A stretch of DNA of 64,000 nucleotides from RBG-16-49-21 sp040768125 (GTDB lineage: Bacteria > Spirochaetota > UBA4802 > UBA5550): assembly GCA_040768125.1 (NCBI GenBank), contig JAXGNG010000004.1, positions 342,943-406,942 on the forward strand, written 5' to 3'. The first letter of the stretch is position 1. Each line of letters starts with the position of its first letter. The translations under genes and the position numbers were made by a program. The notes under the pieces were generated by a model. The model was given only the letters and a program-made list of their open reading frames with translations. It had not been told where the DNA came from and searched no databases. Positions 8,983 to 20,100 of this stretch are shown here, piece by piece.

Positions 8983-10724
8983 GTTTTCAGGGATTGGAAG
9001 ATTTCCTTGAACTTCCTGCGGACCGTGTCCTCGATGAGAGCGGTGTCCTCGAGGAGCAGCAGGGATGAGACGAGTTCCTCGCACTGGGCGATTGACACGG
9101 AGCGAATGATTTTTTTCACCTGGTACATGTACACGGGACTCATGGAGAGCCGCCGAAAGCCAAGGCCAAGGAGGACCATCGTGTATTGGGGTTCGCCCGC
9201 CATTTCCCCGCAAATGGAAAGGGGCGTGCCGCTGGCCCTCGATGTTTCAACGATCTGCTTCAGGAAACGCAGCACGGAGAGGTTGAGCGGATTGTAGAGG
9301 TAGGCGATTTTTTCGCTTATCCGGTCAACGGCGAGAAGGTACTGGACCAGGTCATTGGTCCCCACGGAAAAGAAGTCGGCGTGACGGGCGAGGACGTCGG
9401 CATTGATGACCGCCGAGGGGACCTCGATCATCAGCCCTATCTTGATCTCCTCGTCGAAGGGAATTCCCTCGCGACGCAGTTCGTCCATTATCTCGCCGGT
9501 GATTGCCCGGGCCTTTTTAAGTTCTTCGACCGTGGTGATCATGGGGAACATCAGCTTCACGTTGCCGTAGTGGCTCGCCCGAAGGATCGCCCTGATCTGT
9601 ATCCTGAAGAGATCGATGTTCTCCAGGCTGAAACGGATCGCCCTGCATCCCAGGAAGGGATTCCGCTCGCGGGCGTCGTCGGAGAAGGCGTAGACCTTGT
9701 CGGCGCCCACGTCGATGGTGCGTATCACGACGGGCATGGGCTTGAAGAACTCGGCGACGCGCCGGTATTCGGAAAACTGCGTATCTTCATCGGGAAGAGA
9801 CTGGTCAATGAAGAGAAATTCGGAGCGGAAAAGACCTATGCCCTGGGCGCCATGGTCCTTGATGATTTTCATCTCGTCGGGTATTTCAATGTTCCCGTAG
9901 ATGAAGATATCCTCCCCGTCCAGGGTCTGTGCGGGGAGGCTGGTGAGCTTCGCGAGTTCGATTTCAAGGTCGCGGAAATCCCTGTCCTGCTGGCGATATT
10001 CCTCGATCTCTTCCGGGGTCGGGTCGATGATGATCCTGCCATGGACCGCGTCAACGATGACGGTGTCGCCGGTTTTCACCATGGATGTGGCGTTATGGGT
10101 GCCCACGATCGCCGGTATTTCCAGGGCGCGGGCCATGATTGCCGTGTGAGATGTGCGGGCTCCCCGGTCCGTGACGAAGGCGATTACGTGTTCCTTGTTC
10201 ATGAGGGCAGTGTCAGAGGGGGTCAGGTCAGGCGCGAAGAGGATCACCTCTTCAGTTATATCCTGGAGGGATGAGGATTCGGTCCTGAGAAGGTTTGCCA
10301 CGAGCCGCCGGTTGATGTCGGAGATATCGATAATGCGCTCGCGGAGGTAGTCGTCCTTGATCGAGGACAGGCCGCCGATCAGTTCGAGGGAAATGTCATT
10401 GATTGCCCACTCGGCGTTTTTTCGTTCCTGGAGAATCGTCTCCCTGGCCTTCTTCACCACCAGGGGGTCTTCAAGGACCATGATGTGGCTGGTGAAAATG
10501 TCCGCCATTTCCTTCGAAAGGTTTGAAGAGATCTGGTCCTGGATAGCCGCCAGTTCATTCTTCGTCTCCTCCACGGCTCTTTCGAAGCGCTCGATTTCGC
10601 GGTCGACTTCGTCTTCGGATATCTGGTACCTCGGGATGATGAGTGTCTCGCCGAGGTACACGTAGGCCTTGCCGATACGTATGCCCGGTGAGGCGATCGT
10701 TCCTTTGGTGATAATCGTAGGCAT
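8979..10724 (-). CDS. ptsI: Phosphoenolpyruvate-protein phosphotransferase (PTS enzyme I)
   Basis: A 581-residue enzyme I, which takes phosphate from phosphoenolpyruvate and passes it to HPr. The phospho-accepting His193 lies in GARTSHTAIMAR. The C-terminal PEP-binding barrel shows the catalytic Cys in SICGEMAG and metal-binding motifs such as MIEVPSAV. There is no GAF domain, so it is ordinary PtsI, not PtsP. ATG 10724 follows GGAACACGAG and matches the family start. No HPr or sugar permease gene is nearby, so it may serve regulation or a distant transporter. Confidence 0.93.
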   Translation of the reverse strand: MPTIITKGTIASPGIRIGKAYVYLGETLIIPRYQISEDEVDREIERFERAVEETKNELAAIQDQISSNLSKEMADIFTSHIMVLEDPLVVKKARETILQERKNAEWAINDISLELIGGLSSIKDDYLRERIIDISDINRRLVANLLRTESSSLQDITEEVILFAPDLTPSDTALMNKEHVIAFVTDRGARTSHTAIMARALEIPAIVGTHNATSMVKTGDTVIVDAVHGRIIIDPTPEEIEEYRQQDRDFRDLEIELAKLTSLPAQTLDGEDIFIYGNIEIPDEMKIIKDHGAQGIGLFRSEFLFIDQSLPDEDTQFSEYRRVAEFFKPMPVVIRTIDVGADKVYAFSDDARERNPFLGCRAIRFSLENIDLFRIQIRAILRASHYGNVKLMFPMITTVEELKKARAITGEIMDELRREGIPFDEEIKIGLMIEVPSAVINADVLARHADFFSVGTNDLVQYLLAVDRISEKIAYLYNPLNLSVLRFLKQIVETSRASGTPLSICGEMAGEPQYTMVLLGLGFRRLSMSPVYMYQVKKIIRSVSIAQCEELVSSLLLLEDTALIEDTVRRKFKEIFQSLKT

Positions 10725-10905
10725 CTCGTGTTCCTGGTTGAAATCAGCCGCGCTCCCTCGGGGGAAGGCGGCCGCCGGATCGTTCACTTTCTTTCCCTCC
10801 CCTCGGGTCGGGGAGGAGTCCCAATCTTCAGCGCGTCAGAAAGGGATATGCTTGGCATCCTGTCTTCGCTGTCAAGTGTTATTGAAACCCTGAGGCGCCG
10901 TGCCG

Positions 10906-11955
10906 TCAGGGGTAAAATGCGGGCACCATGAGCCCCGAGGATTCCTCCAGGCCGAGCATGATATTCGCGCACTGGACCGCGTTTCCCGCCTGGCCCTTCA
11001 CAAGGTTGTCGATCGCAGAAATCACCACGATTTTCCCCGTCCGTGAATCGAAGATCGGGCGGATGGAACACCGGTTCGATCCCCGCACATCAGCGGTCTG
11101 CGGGGATCGATCGGTTATTTCGACAAAGGGCGCGTCCCGGTAATAGTCACGATAGGCCTCCACGAGGGGGGCGTCACCGGCGATCCCCCCTGCGGGATCC
11201 ATGTAGGATACCACGAGTATGCCGCGGTTGAGCGGGACGACGCGGGGGATAAAAAGCACGGAGTAGTTCCCCCCGCCTGACGAGTTGATAACGTTCTCCA
11301 CCTCGACGCGGTGCTGGTGCGTTCCCTCCCGGTAGGTATTGACGTTTTCGTGGCGCTGGGGATAGAGGTTCGCCTCCCCGGAATTCTTTCCCGCCCCGGA
11401 CACTCCCGTAACGCCGTCGCAAATGATGGTTCCGGGGGATGCAAGGCCCGACTCCACTGCGGGGAGAATCCCCAGTATCATGGCGATGGCAAAGCAACCC
11501 GGGTTGCCCACGATCTCGGCCTTTCGTATGCGGTCGCGGTATTTCTCAGGCAGGCCGTATACCGATCGGGCAAGCGTTTCGGGCGCGAGGTGGTTCTCCT
11601 CGAGCCCGCGGTTTCGCGCGTAGACGGCGTAGTCCCCGGCCCCGGAGAAACGGAAATCGCCGCTGAAGTCTATGACGCGGATCCCCCTGCTGCTGAAATC
11701 GCCGATCATCCCCATTCCCGCGCGGTCAGGGGTGGAGAGAAACGCGACATCGATGCCGTCGTAGTCGATCTTTTCGGGTGGATCCACCGTGAGATCGCAG
11801 AAGCCGCGCAGGTGCGGGAAGACGTCGCTCACGGGCCTGCCCGCGTCCTTTCTTGCCGCGAGTTGCCGTATATTCATTCCTGGGTGCCGGAGTAGTATCT
11901 CGATGAGTCCCAGGCCCCCGAAGCCGGTGGCCCCCACGATGGTAACCTGTTTCAT
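10906..11955 (-). CDS. argC: N-acetyl-gamma-glutamyl-phosphate reductase
   Basis: A 349-residue enzyme of arginine biosynthesis that reduces N-acetylglutamyl phosphate to the semialdehyde with NADPH. The dinucleotide-binding loop GATGFGG is at 8-14 and the catalytic Cys154 in GNPGCFA. The HQHRVE motif near the dimer region is present. Length is normal. It is alone among arg genes here. The following 180 bases before ptsI hold nothing recognisable. The ATG follows GAAAGGTC. Confidence 0.95.
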   Translation of the reverse strand: MKQVTIVGATGFGGLGLIEILLRHPGMNIRQLAARKDAGRPVSDVFPHLRGFCDLTVDPPEKIDYDGIDVAFLSTPDRAGMGMIGDFSSRGIRVIDFSGDFRFSGAGDYAVYARNRGLEENHLAPETLARSVYGLPEKYRDRIRKAEIVGNPGCFAIAMILGILPAVESGLASPGTIICDGVTGVSGAGKNSGEANLYPQRHENVNTYREGTHQHRVEVENVINSSGGGNYSVLFIPRVVPLNRGILVVSYMDPAGGIAGDAPLVEAYRDYYRDAPFVEITDRSPQTADVRGSNRCSIRPIFDSRTGKIVVISAIDNLVKGQAGNAVQCANIMLGLEESSGLMVPAFYP

Positions 11956-12043
11956 GACCTTTCACGCTCCGCGTGGTGTGGCGCCTCCCCCCGCGCATCG
12001 GAAGTGAGCATCATCACCGGCCGCGTCATTTGTAAAGTTTTTT

Positions 12044-13462
12044 TTAGAACTGGTATTTCACCCTGAGCCGGATAATGTCCCGTGAACGGTAGCTGCCGAG
12101 GAGGGTGTCGAGGGGGCCGCCGAAAATGCCTCCCTCGGCCTCGATCACCAGGCCGTTTAGAAAATCGTACCCCATGGCCGGCATGAGAAGGAAATCGCCC
12201 CGGAGCGTCGCCAGGCCCTGGGCCCGCGTGATGAGGGCCCCGCGGAGAAACTTCTTCTCAACGCGGCATACGAAGATATCCGACAGATACGGTTCGATGA
12301 AGCGGGACTCCCCCTCGATATACACGCTCTTGTTGAATTCCAGCGTGATGTTGAAATCCTCCCCGTCAATGAGCCAGTTGACGCCGGCGGCGGCGTTGAT
12401 ATAGTGGGTCGGCCGGATCACCGCCCTGATGAGCCCCTCACCCGAAGGCTTTTCAACAGCGTGCTTGTCAAAGGAGTAGGCGGCTTCCCCCTGGATCGTG
12501 AAATCCCCCGCCGCGACGGCGATGTCGAATCCGAAAGAAGTGAGGCGCCGGTATTTCGGTACGACATAGGCCGTGGGGATGGGGGCCCGGGGATCGATGT
12601 TGGGCTGGATCAGGACGTCCCGGTCCACGCCTCTATAGGCGGAGAAAGAAAAGTCGACGGGGCCGGCCGTACCGCTGAACCTTCCGCCCCAGGAGATGTT
12701 TCCCCCGGTCGCGGGGAGGGCCGGTTTGCGGGGAAGAAACTGGACGGGGATGACGTGGTAGGCGTTCCTGAACTGGAGGGCCCAGGGGCCCCGCGCGTCG
12801 GGAAGGACCGTCGGCGTGGCGATGGGGACCGTGACGAGCTGCAGGGAAAAATCTCCGGCGATCAGTGTGGCCGAAAGGGCGTAGACCCCCTGGTAGAGTT
12901 CGTCGTCATCCTTGAAAACCAGCTCGGAAAGGTCAGGGGGGGCGAAGTGGGCCGTGGGATTCAGCATGTCCGCGGTGCCCCAGCGAATGACCTGGCGCCC
13001 TGCCGTGAGGTTGAGATGAGTCGTGAGCCAGCGGATATAGAGTTCCCTGGGGACGACGCGGCTGTCCAGGTGGGAGGTGCCGTTTTTTCGTGGATAGGCG
13101 TACCCGTGGACAATGGCCCTGGCGTGGATGGTGTCCGTGCCCGCGCGGAGGTCAAGGGAGCCGTGGGCCTCTACCTTGTTGATCAGCTCCTCGTTTCTGC
13201 GAATCCTGACGACCGTACCGGAGAGATAGCGGTACTGGTACTTTTTCAGGCCCGGGCCGGGCATTATGAAATTCTCGGATTCCAGGTATCCGCCGAAGCG
13301 AAAGAACCGGGAGATGCCGGCGGATTCGCCGCCGGCATCGACGGTCTCGCCGCCGGGTTCTTCGGGAATGGCGCCGTCTTCGCCCCGGGCCGTTGACGCG
13401 ATGGCGAGGGAGGCGATGAGGGCGTAGAGGATTATTCGGCGTCCCCGGTGAGACATCTTCAC
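12044..13462 (-). CDS. Outer-membrane beta-barrel protein (DUF1302-like)
   Basis: A 472-residue exported protein with a signal peptide (residues about 8-27, ending near STARG). It is rich in alternating strands and ends in VKYQF, the terminal aromatic recognised by the Bam machinery. The motif GRQVIRWGTADMLNPTAHFAP resembles DUF1302 barrels, which occur beside RND/MMPL exporters. It starts with GTG overlapping the stop of the LolA-like gene (GTGA); an ATG two codons later is an alternative. It is the last gene of a three-gene set with the inner-membrane RND protein and the periplasmic LolA-like protein, so it is probably the outer-membrane component. Confidence 0.7.
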   Translation of the reverse strand: MKMSHRGRRIILYALIASLAIASTARGEDGAIPEEPGGETVDAGGESAGISRFFRFGGYLESENFIMPGPGLKKYQYRYLSGTVVRIRRNEELINKVEAHGSLDLRAGTDTIHARAIVHGYAYPRKNGTSHLDSRVVPRELYIRWLTTHLNLTAGRQVIRWGTADMLNPTAHFAPPDLSELVFKDDDELYQGVYALSATLIAGDFSLQLVTVPIATPTVLPDARGPWALQFRNAYHVIPVQFLPRKPALPATGGNISWGGRFSGTAGPVDFSFSAYRGVDRDVLIQPNIDPRAPIPTAYVVPKYRRLTSFGFDIAVAAGDFTIQGEAAYSFDKHAVEKPSGEGLIRAVIRPTHYINAAAGVNWLIDGEDFNITLEFNKSVYIEGESRFIEPYLSDIFVCRVEKKFLRGALITRAQGLATLRGDFLLMPAMGYDFLNGLVIEAEGGIFGGPLDTLLGSYRSRDIIRLRVKYQF

Positions 13463-14196
13463 AGGGCCGCCTTGCTGAACGCGGAGTCCGGGACCGGAAC
13501 GTTATAACGCACCGATTTCATGAGTATCTCGGTCCTGCCCCTGTCGCCGGGGAGATACATGACCGCCCTGAAGGGTGTCAGTATTCCGTCAACGCTTCGA
13601 ATATCATAATTGTGAAGGTATTTCAGGAGCCTGCCTTTCTGGAAAAACTGGATCGCCAGGACGAAATGGTCCGATTTGCGGACGAAAAGGATGACCTTCT
13701 CGTATATCCTGTCGGATGATTTTTTCACGGCCTCGACCTTGTAGCAATCCTCTCCCAGGGCGATCTCGTCGCCGAGGTAGCGGTAATTGTAATCGTCGAT
13801 TTCGCGCCCCTGGAGGTCATCGTAGCTGAGATGGGAGTGGACGAAGGAATCCCCCCTGTCGCCTCCTGATATCCTCTTGGGTTTCCCGCCGGTCGTTTTG
13901 AGCCACTGGCTGTCCTCTTTCGATTTGTACGAATGCATGAGGAACTTGATCCGCGTGGGGCGAAGAAACTCGATGAGGGCCCTGCTGTCGTCGCCGTACT
14001 TCTTTCCGGTCATTTCGAATTCCTTCGTTTCCTTGAGCTCGCCGTTGCGATAAATCTTCATGACGGATTGTGCAATGGTGCTCTGTGGCTTCGCAAGCCG
14101 TTCCGTGCGCTCCATGATCTCCCTTCCCGTCAGGGCGTAGAGTGACGGCGCGGCGAAAAGCAGGGCGATTACCGCCAACAGGATCGATCGTTTCAT
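13459..14196 (-). CDS. LolA-like outer membrane lipoprotein-sorting protein
   Basis: A 245-residue periplasmic protein with a clear signal peptide (MKRSILLAVIALLFAAPSLYA). The mature part fits the LolA-like family annotated as outer membrane lipoprotein-sorting protein, which usually accompanies RND/MMPL exporters: a long beta half-barrel with motifs such as TSHLSYDDLQGREIDDYNY in degenerate form. It may carry a lipid or lipoprotein between the RND pump and the outer membrane. ATG 14196 has a strong Shine-Dalgarno (GGGAGGAT). It lies 65 bases after the transporter and overlaps the barrel gene by four bases. Confidence 0.78.
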   Translation of the reverse strand: MKRSILLAVIALLFAAPSLYALTGREIMERTERLAKPQSTIAQSVMKIYRNGELKETKEFEMTGKKYGDDSRALIEFLRPTRIKFLMHSYKSKEDSQWLKTTGGKPKRISGGDRGDSFVHSHLSYDDLQGREIDDYNYRYLGDEIALGEDCYKVEAVKKSSDRIYEKVILFVRKSDHFVLAIQFFQKGRLLKYLHNYDIRSVDGILTPFRAVMYLPGDRGRTEILMKSVRYNVPVPDSAFSKAAL

Positions 14197-14261
14197 GGCA
14201 TCCTCCCGGGTGTTGTACTGTACACCATCCCTTCCCTCGCAGTGCAATGGGACGGGGACGG

Positions 14262-16925
14262 TCAATTATCCTCATCGATCGTGAAGAAACGACCGATATC
14301 AAGGTACCTCCAGACCCGGGATCTGCCCGGCTCGAGGTTGATTCTGCTCGCACGTATCACCGCTGGGAGCCCCGCCAGGGCCCCCAGGGTGGTGAATATC
14401 ATGGTTACCGCGACCAAAAGCCCGAAGAGGGCCACGGGCTTGAAACGTGAAAAGATAAGGACCGAGAATCCGGCGAGGAGTGCGATCGATGTGTAGATGA
14501 TCGCCCTGCCGCTCAGTGAGAGGGTCCTGGACAGGGCGTCGTCGGCATCCGCGGTGAGGCCCCGGTAATGTCGATAGGAATTAAGGAAGTGGATGGTGTC
14601 GTCGATCCCTATGCCGATGGTGATCGACGCGATGATGGCCGTTGCGGAATCGAGGCTGATGCCGGTCCAGCCCATGATGCCGAAATTGGCGATCACGGCG
14701 GTGGAGATCGGTATCATAGAAATGAGGCCAGCCCTTAGGTTTTTATAGAGCATGATGACGATGAGGATCACGCAGGCAAGACTGAAAAGGACGCTCAGGA
14801 GCTGGCCCATCACCACGTAGTTGGAGAGGGCGATGATGATTTTCGGCTCACCCGTGATCCTGAAGGTGTAGGGTTTCGGGAGAGTGTCGCGGAGATGCTC
14901 CTCGACGATACGGTTGATGTCGGCAAGCTCCCTGGTGCCGATGAGACCGCTCTCGTCGCTCCCGATTTTTGCGAATACCATTGCCGTTCGGTAGTCGGGA
15001 TCGAAAAACGCCTCGAAGTCGTCGATCCTTCCGTCGAAATCGTCGTCGTCCCCGGAGTAGATCTCGAAATACTCCCTCACGGTTTCACGCGTATCAGGGA
15101 TGCGGTAGAATTCCTGCCTGTCGTTGTGCATCGCCTTGTGCATGCTCTTGACCAGGTCGGTTACCGCGTCCGCGCGGGTAACGTGGGTTTCCTTTCTGTC
15201 CGTTGAAACGAGCCATTCCCTTATGGCGTCGATCTCCCTGAGGAAGGCGGGGTCCATGACGCCGTAATCCTCACCCGAATCGATGAGGATATTCATTCCG
15301 AAGGCCCCGCCGTATTTTTCCTTGATGATAACTGCGCTGGTGCGGATGTAGTCGTCCTTGCGGAAGTAGCTCAGCACGGACGTCTCGACCTGTATTCTCA
15401 ACAGGCCGGCGACGGAGACGATGAGCGCAATAATGTAAACGGCTATCACGGCGCGGTAGTGCCGCAGGGCGAGGGCCGACATTGTCCTGATCAGTGAGTC
15501 AACGGGGCTGAAACGCCGGATAATCCCCGGCACCAGGCCTCCGCCCCCGCCATGGCGGGGTTCGGGAATCAATTCCAGTACCGCGGGGATCATCGTCATG
15601 GCAATGAAGACCGAGAAGATGACCCCGATGGCGGAGGCGATGCCCCACTCGCGGATCCCCTGGACCTGGTTGGTCACAAGGGAAAAAAACCCGAAAAAGG
15701 TGGTGACCGCGGCGAGCATCACCGTTGTCGTGATGTGGGACACGGAGACAAGGAGGCCCTTTTCCTTACCAAGGGAGGCGATCTGGTCGCGGTCGATGTA
15801 GTAGCGGTTAAGGATGTGGATCGAGTAGGAACTCCCCACGGCGATCATCAGCGTCGGAAGCGAGACTGATATCATGTTGATATTGAAACCGAGGTGCCCC
15901 ATGAGGCCCATGATCCAGATGTCGGCAAGCACCAGCGTGGTGAAGGGGAGGGCCACCCCGCGGAGAGTCCTGAAATTGAGAAAAAAGACAATGATGATGA
16001 CCACGAGGACCAGGGGAAGAAAGGTTTCCAGGTCGTTCCGCATGTAATCGTTCATAAATTTATTGACGATGGGTATCCCCTGGGTGGTCACATTGAGACC
16101 CGGATAGCTCCGCGCGATGTCCCAGATTTCGTAGGAGATCTCCCCGGTGTCGCTCGATCTCGTGAGCTTGACATGGACCCCGAAGGATGTTATTTCCCCG
16201 GTCCCGGGATCGCGCGCGAAAAGCGCGCCGTCGAATGCCGGGTTTGCGCCGAGCCTCTTTTTCAGCGCGTCGAAATCGGACTGGCTCTTCGGGAGGATCC
16301 TCCGTCCATCCTCGTCGACGTCAATAAGATCAACGGCGCTGAGGGTGTCGTTCTTTCCACTTATGTCCTTTCCCGTTATGACTGAAAGGATGGCGTCTAT
16401 GTAGGCTTTTTCCTTCAGGAGAGAGGATTTCTCGAGGTCGCGATACAGATTCTTCAGACGGCGGGCGCTCATGGCGCCGTCATGGCCCCGAAGGTCCCCG
16501 GTTTTTCTCGAAAGTGCGCGGAGGAACGGCGGGTCGTCCCTGAATTCATCGGCGAGATCATCGAAGGTGAGGGATTTTCCCTCGGTGAATTCCTTGAATC
16601 GCTTAAGCCGCCCCTCTTCGCGGTCACCGTCGTACTCCTTGTACTCCTCGAGATCGGTGATAAGATTGTTCAGCTCAATGAAGAACTCAGGGCTCCAGAC
16701 GTTCTTGGAAGTGGTGTCGATTATGATGAACTTGCCGATATTGCCGTAGATATCGATGATTTTCTTGTAGAAGAGGTATTCGGAATCCTTCCTGGGCATC
16801 ATCACGTCGATGCTGTTGTCGAATTTCAGACTTGGTATGCCCGTCCCGAGCAGCACGGTGATCGCGGCGATGGCGAGGAGAACGGGGACAGGTCTTTTTA
16901 TCACGAATTCAATGTATCGCTGCAT
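14262..16925 (-). CDS. RND superfamily transporter (MMPL type)
   Basis: An 887-residue inner-membrane exporter. The layout is one N-terminal membrane helix (about 12-30), a large periplasmic domain, six helices (about 305-460), a second periplasmic domain, then six more helices to residue 880. This is the MMPL/HpnN-like branch, often linked to lipids or hydrophobic compounds rather than drugs. The segment NFRTLRGVALPFTTLVLADIW is typical of the first helix bundle. It is the first gene of the export set and diverges from the EndoQ-UvrD gene. The substrate cannot be read from sequence. Confidence 0.88.
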   Translation of the reverse strand: MQRYIEFVIKRPVPVLLAIAAITVLLGTGIPSLKFDNSIDVMMPRKDSEYLFYKKIIDIYGNIGKFIIIDTTSKNVWSPEFFIELNNLITDLEEYKEYDGDREEGRLKRFKEFTEGKSLTFDDLADEFRDDPPFLRALSRKTGDLRGHDGAMSARRLKNLYRDLEKSSLLKEKAYIDAILSVITGKDISGKNDTLSAVDLIDVDEDGRRILPKSQSDFDALKKRLGANPAFDGALFARDPGTGEITSFGVHVKLTRSSDTGEISYEIWDIARSYPGLNVTTQGIPIVNKFMNDYMRNDLETFLPLVLVVIIIVFFLNFRTLRGVALPFTTLVLADIWIMGLMGHLGFNINMISVSLPTLMIAVGSSYSIHILNRYYIDRDQIASLGKEKGLLVSVSHITTTVMLAAVTTFFGFFSLVTNQVQGIREWGIASAIGVIFSVFIAMTMIPAVLELIPEPRHGGGGGLVPGIIRRFSPVDSLIRTMSALALRHYRAVIAVYIIALIVSVAGLLRIQVETSVLSYFRKDDYIRTSAVIIKEKYGGAFGMNILIDSGEDYGVMDPAFLREIDAIREWLVSTDRKETHVTRADAVTDLVKSMHKAMHNDRQEFYRIPDTRETVREYFEIYSGDDDDFDGRIDDFEAFFDPDYRTAMVFAKIGSDESGLIGTRELADINRIVEEHLRDTLPKPYTFRITGEPKIIIALSNYVVMGQLLSVLFSLACVILIVIMLYKNLRAGLISMIPISTAVIANFGIMGWTGISLDSATAIIASITIGIGIDDTIHFLNSYRHYRGLTADADDALSRTLSLSGRAIIYTSIALLAGFSVLIFSRFKPVALFGLLVAVTMIFTTLGALAGLPAVIRASRINLEPGRSRVWRYLDIGRFFTIDEDN

Positions 16926-16973
16926 TCCTCACACCGCCGGGTTGTCTTGACTGCTAAAGATGATGCGGATGAG

Positions 16974-17001
16974 ACTATCAGCCGTTTTTTCCACATGTCA
17001 A
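16974..17001 (-). promoter_or_regulatory. Candidate sigma-70 promoter for the RND export set
   Basis: On the minus strand TTGACA (17001-16996), a 16-base spacer, and GATAGT (16979-16974, four of six matches to TATAAT), about 50 bases before the transporter ATG. Confidence 0.45.
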
Positions 17002-17112
17002 GTTATTATAGAAAAAAGTAATAATAATGTATACATAAATATCCGCGATAATGGATTGAAAAATATCGCACGAAAGATAACAATTGCCCCATAAATTGTT
17101 CCGGAGGGACCC

Positions 17113-20100
17113 GTGAGGTTCATTGCGGATTTTCACATACACTCGCACTATTCGATTGCAACCAGCCGGGAACTGGTCCCGGAGCGTATCGAGCTGTGGG
17201 CGCGCCTCAAGGGCATCGATGTCGTGGGGACGGGGGACTGTATCCACCCGGGGTGGGGAGAGGAGCTCGAGGAGAAGCTCGAGCCGGCCGGCAACGGCCT
17301 TTTCAGGCTGAAAGATGCTTTTCGCCTCGATGAAACGAGGCGCCTTCCCGGGGAGAACAGGCCCAGGGATGTCAATTTCATCCTGACGGGAGAGTTGAGC
17401 AGCATCTACAAAAAGGGCGGGAAAACCCGCAAGGTGCACAATCTCTGCGTGTTCCCCGACTTCGACTCCCTCGCCATGGTCAGGGAGCGGCTTGACAGGG
17501 CGGGCAATATCCGCTCCGACGGCCGCCCGATTCTCGGGATCGATTCAAAGGTAATCCTCGAGATGGTGCTGGAGTCCTCGGAGCATTCGTTTCTCGTGCC
17601 CTGCCATATCTGGACCCCCTGGTTCAGCGTCCTCGGGTCGAAGTCTGGATTCGACTGCCTCGATGACTGCTACGAGGACCTGACGCGCCACATCTTTGCC
17701 GTTGAGACGGGACTTTCGAGCGACCCGCCGATGAACCGGGTCTGCGGATTTCTCGATCGCTTCACCCTCATATCGAATTCCGACGCCCATTCACCCGAGA
17801 GACTCGGGAGGGAGGCGAATGTGTTCGAGACCGAGATGAGCTACGAGGGGATATACCGCGCCCTGAAACATGGACGGGGTTTCGCGGGCACCATCGAATT
17901 CTTTCCCCAGGAGGGAAAGTATCACTATGACGGCCATCGCGCCTGCGGCGTGAGGTGGGACCCCCTGGAAACACTGCGCGCCGGGGGGCGATGCCCGGTA
18001 TGCGGCAGGGAGGTGACGAGGGGCGTGATGCACCGCGTCGCCGAGCTTGCCGACAGGGCCGTGGTTCCGGATTCAAGGACGCCCTATCGTTCAATCACGC
18101 CGCTTCCCGAACTCATTTCCGAAATATCGGGAGGAAAGGGGCGCGCAACGAAAACCGTAACGGAGGAATATCGCCGCCTCGCGGGGGTGATCGGTTCGGA
18201 GTTCTACCTGCTTCTCGACGCGCCCCTCGATCATATCGGCGAGGAGGGGGGAGAACTCCTGGCGGAGGGGATACGGCGTCTTCGGAGCGGGGAGGTCGTC
18301 GTGGAAGAAGGGTACGACGGCGAATACGGGCGCGTGCGCGTCTTCAGTCCCCGTGACGGTGGACTGTCGGCAGGGGGGAATCTCTTCGAAACGGAAACAG
18401 CGGTCGCGCCGCCGCGACGCCATTCCTCCCTTGATTTTGATCTGCGCCAGTTCAGGGATCTGCGGACACGTACCGACCGGGTACAGCGTCCCGCCGGGGA
18501 AAAGGAAGGCGGATCAGGGCCGGCCCCCTCGTTCAGCAATCCCACGGCGGCACAGCAACGCGCCATCGAACATGGAGAGGGACCATGCATGGTCCTGGCG
18601 GGTCCGGGGACGGGGAAAACCGCGGTCCTTGCGGAACGGGTGGCGGCCCTCGTGGAACGACATGGCGCCGTTCCGGAAGAGATCCTTGCCCTTACGTTTT
18701 CGAACCGTGCGGCGGAGGAAATGCGGTCCAGGATAGGACGACTCGTCCCCCGGGCAGGGATTACCGTTGCCACGTTCCACTCCTTCGGACTGGATATCCT
18801 CAGGGAGCGGCATGCCGACCTGGGAAGGGGGCCTGATTTCATCATTATCGACGAGGAAGAAGCCGCGGGAATCATTGCCGATATCACGGGGAACCCGTCT
18901 GGGGTCCCGGGGGATCACCGCGCCATCCACGAATGCAAGGAAGGACGGTCGAGCGATTCGGTGGCCAGCGATATCATTGCCCGGTACGATTCATCGCTGA
19001 AGGAGATGAACGCCTTCGATCTCGATGACCTCGTCTTCCTCCCCGTTCGTATCTTCGACGGCGACGGGGACGTCATCGCGGAGTACCGAAAAAGGTTCCG
19101 GTGGATACTCGTGGACGAATTCCAGGACATAAATGCGGTCCAGTACCGGCTCCTGGAGCTGCTGGCGGGAACGGGGGCACCCAATCTCTTCGTCATCGGC
19201 GATCCTGACCAGGCCATCTACGGGTTCCGTGGGTCCGATGCGGGGTATATTGACCGTTTCAGTGCGGATTACCCGTCGACGAAGATCATCGCCCTCGATC
19301 GGAGTTTCCGGTGCCCGAAGACTGTAATGCGCGTCGGTGCGGGAATACTCGGACGGGCCGGGGGCATCGAGGGACGGGACCTCGACATGAGGGTCCGCAT
19401 ACAGGAGCACGCCACGGGCAGGAGCGAAGCGGACTGGATCGCCGCGAAGATCGAGAAGTCGGTCGGCGGCGTGCGGAGCTTTTCGCGGGACAGCGGGATC
19501 TCCGACGGGGAACAGGAGGAGGAGGGGGCGGGTTTCGCTGATTACGCGGTACTCTGCAGGGCCTCGTTCCTCTTCCCGGACCTCGTGGAGGCCCTCGAAA
19601 ACCACGGGATACCGTACCAGGTGGTGGGAAGCGAGAGCGCCTTCCTTCGTCCCCCCCTTCGTGCGGTCATCGCTTCCCTCCGGAGTGTATACAGGGGCGT
19701 CGTTACACCTTCCATTTCCGAGGAGGTGGCGGGTGACGTGAGGGGAATGATCGAGAAGGGAGACGCGATCGCCGATGTGCTCTCTTTCCTCATGGTGATA
19801 CTTGAGGTACCCGAGGCGGAGGCGAGTAGGCTCAAGGCCTGGGCGGCATCATACGGCGACGATTACCGCCGATTTTTCAGGGCCGTCGCCCTCAGGAGGG
19901 GGGATGACGACCGGGGCGTGCGCTCCGAAGCGGTTTCACTGATGACGATCCATGCGGCGAAAGGCCTTGAATTCGCCACCGTGTTCATTCCCGCCTGCGA
20001 GAAGGGCATCATTCCCTTCGATCTTTTCGGAACGCGGACCGATGAGGAATACCTTGAGGAGGAGCGACTCTTTTACGTGGGGGTCACCAGGACGAAGAGG

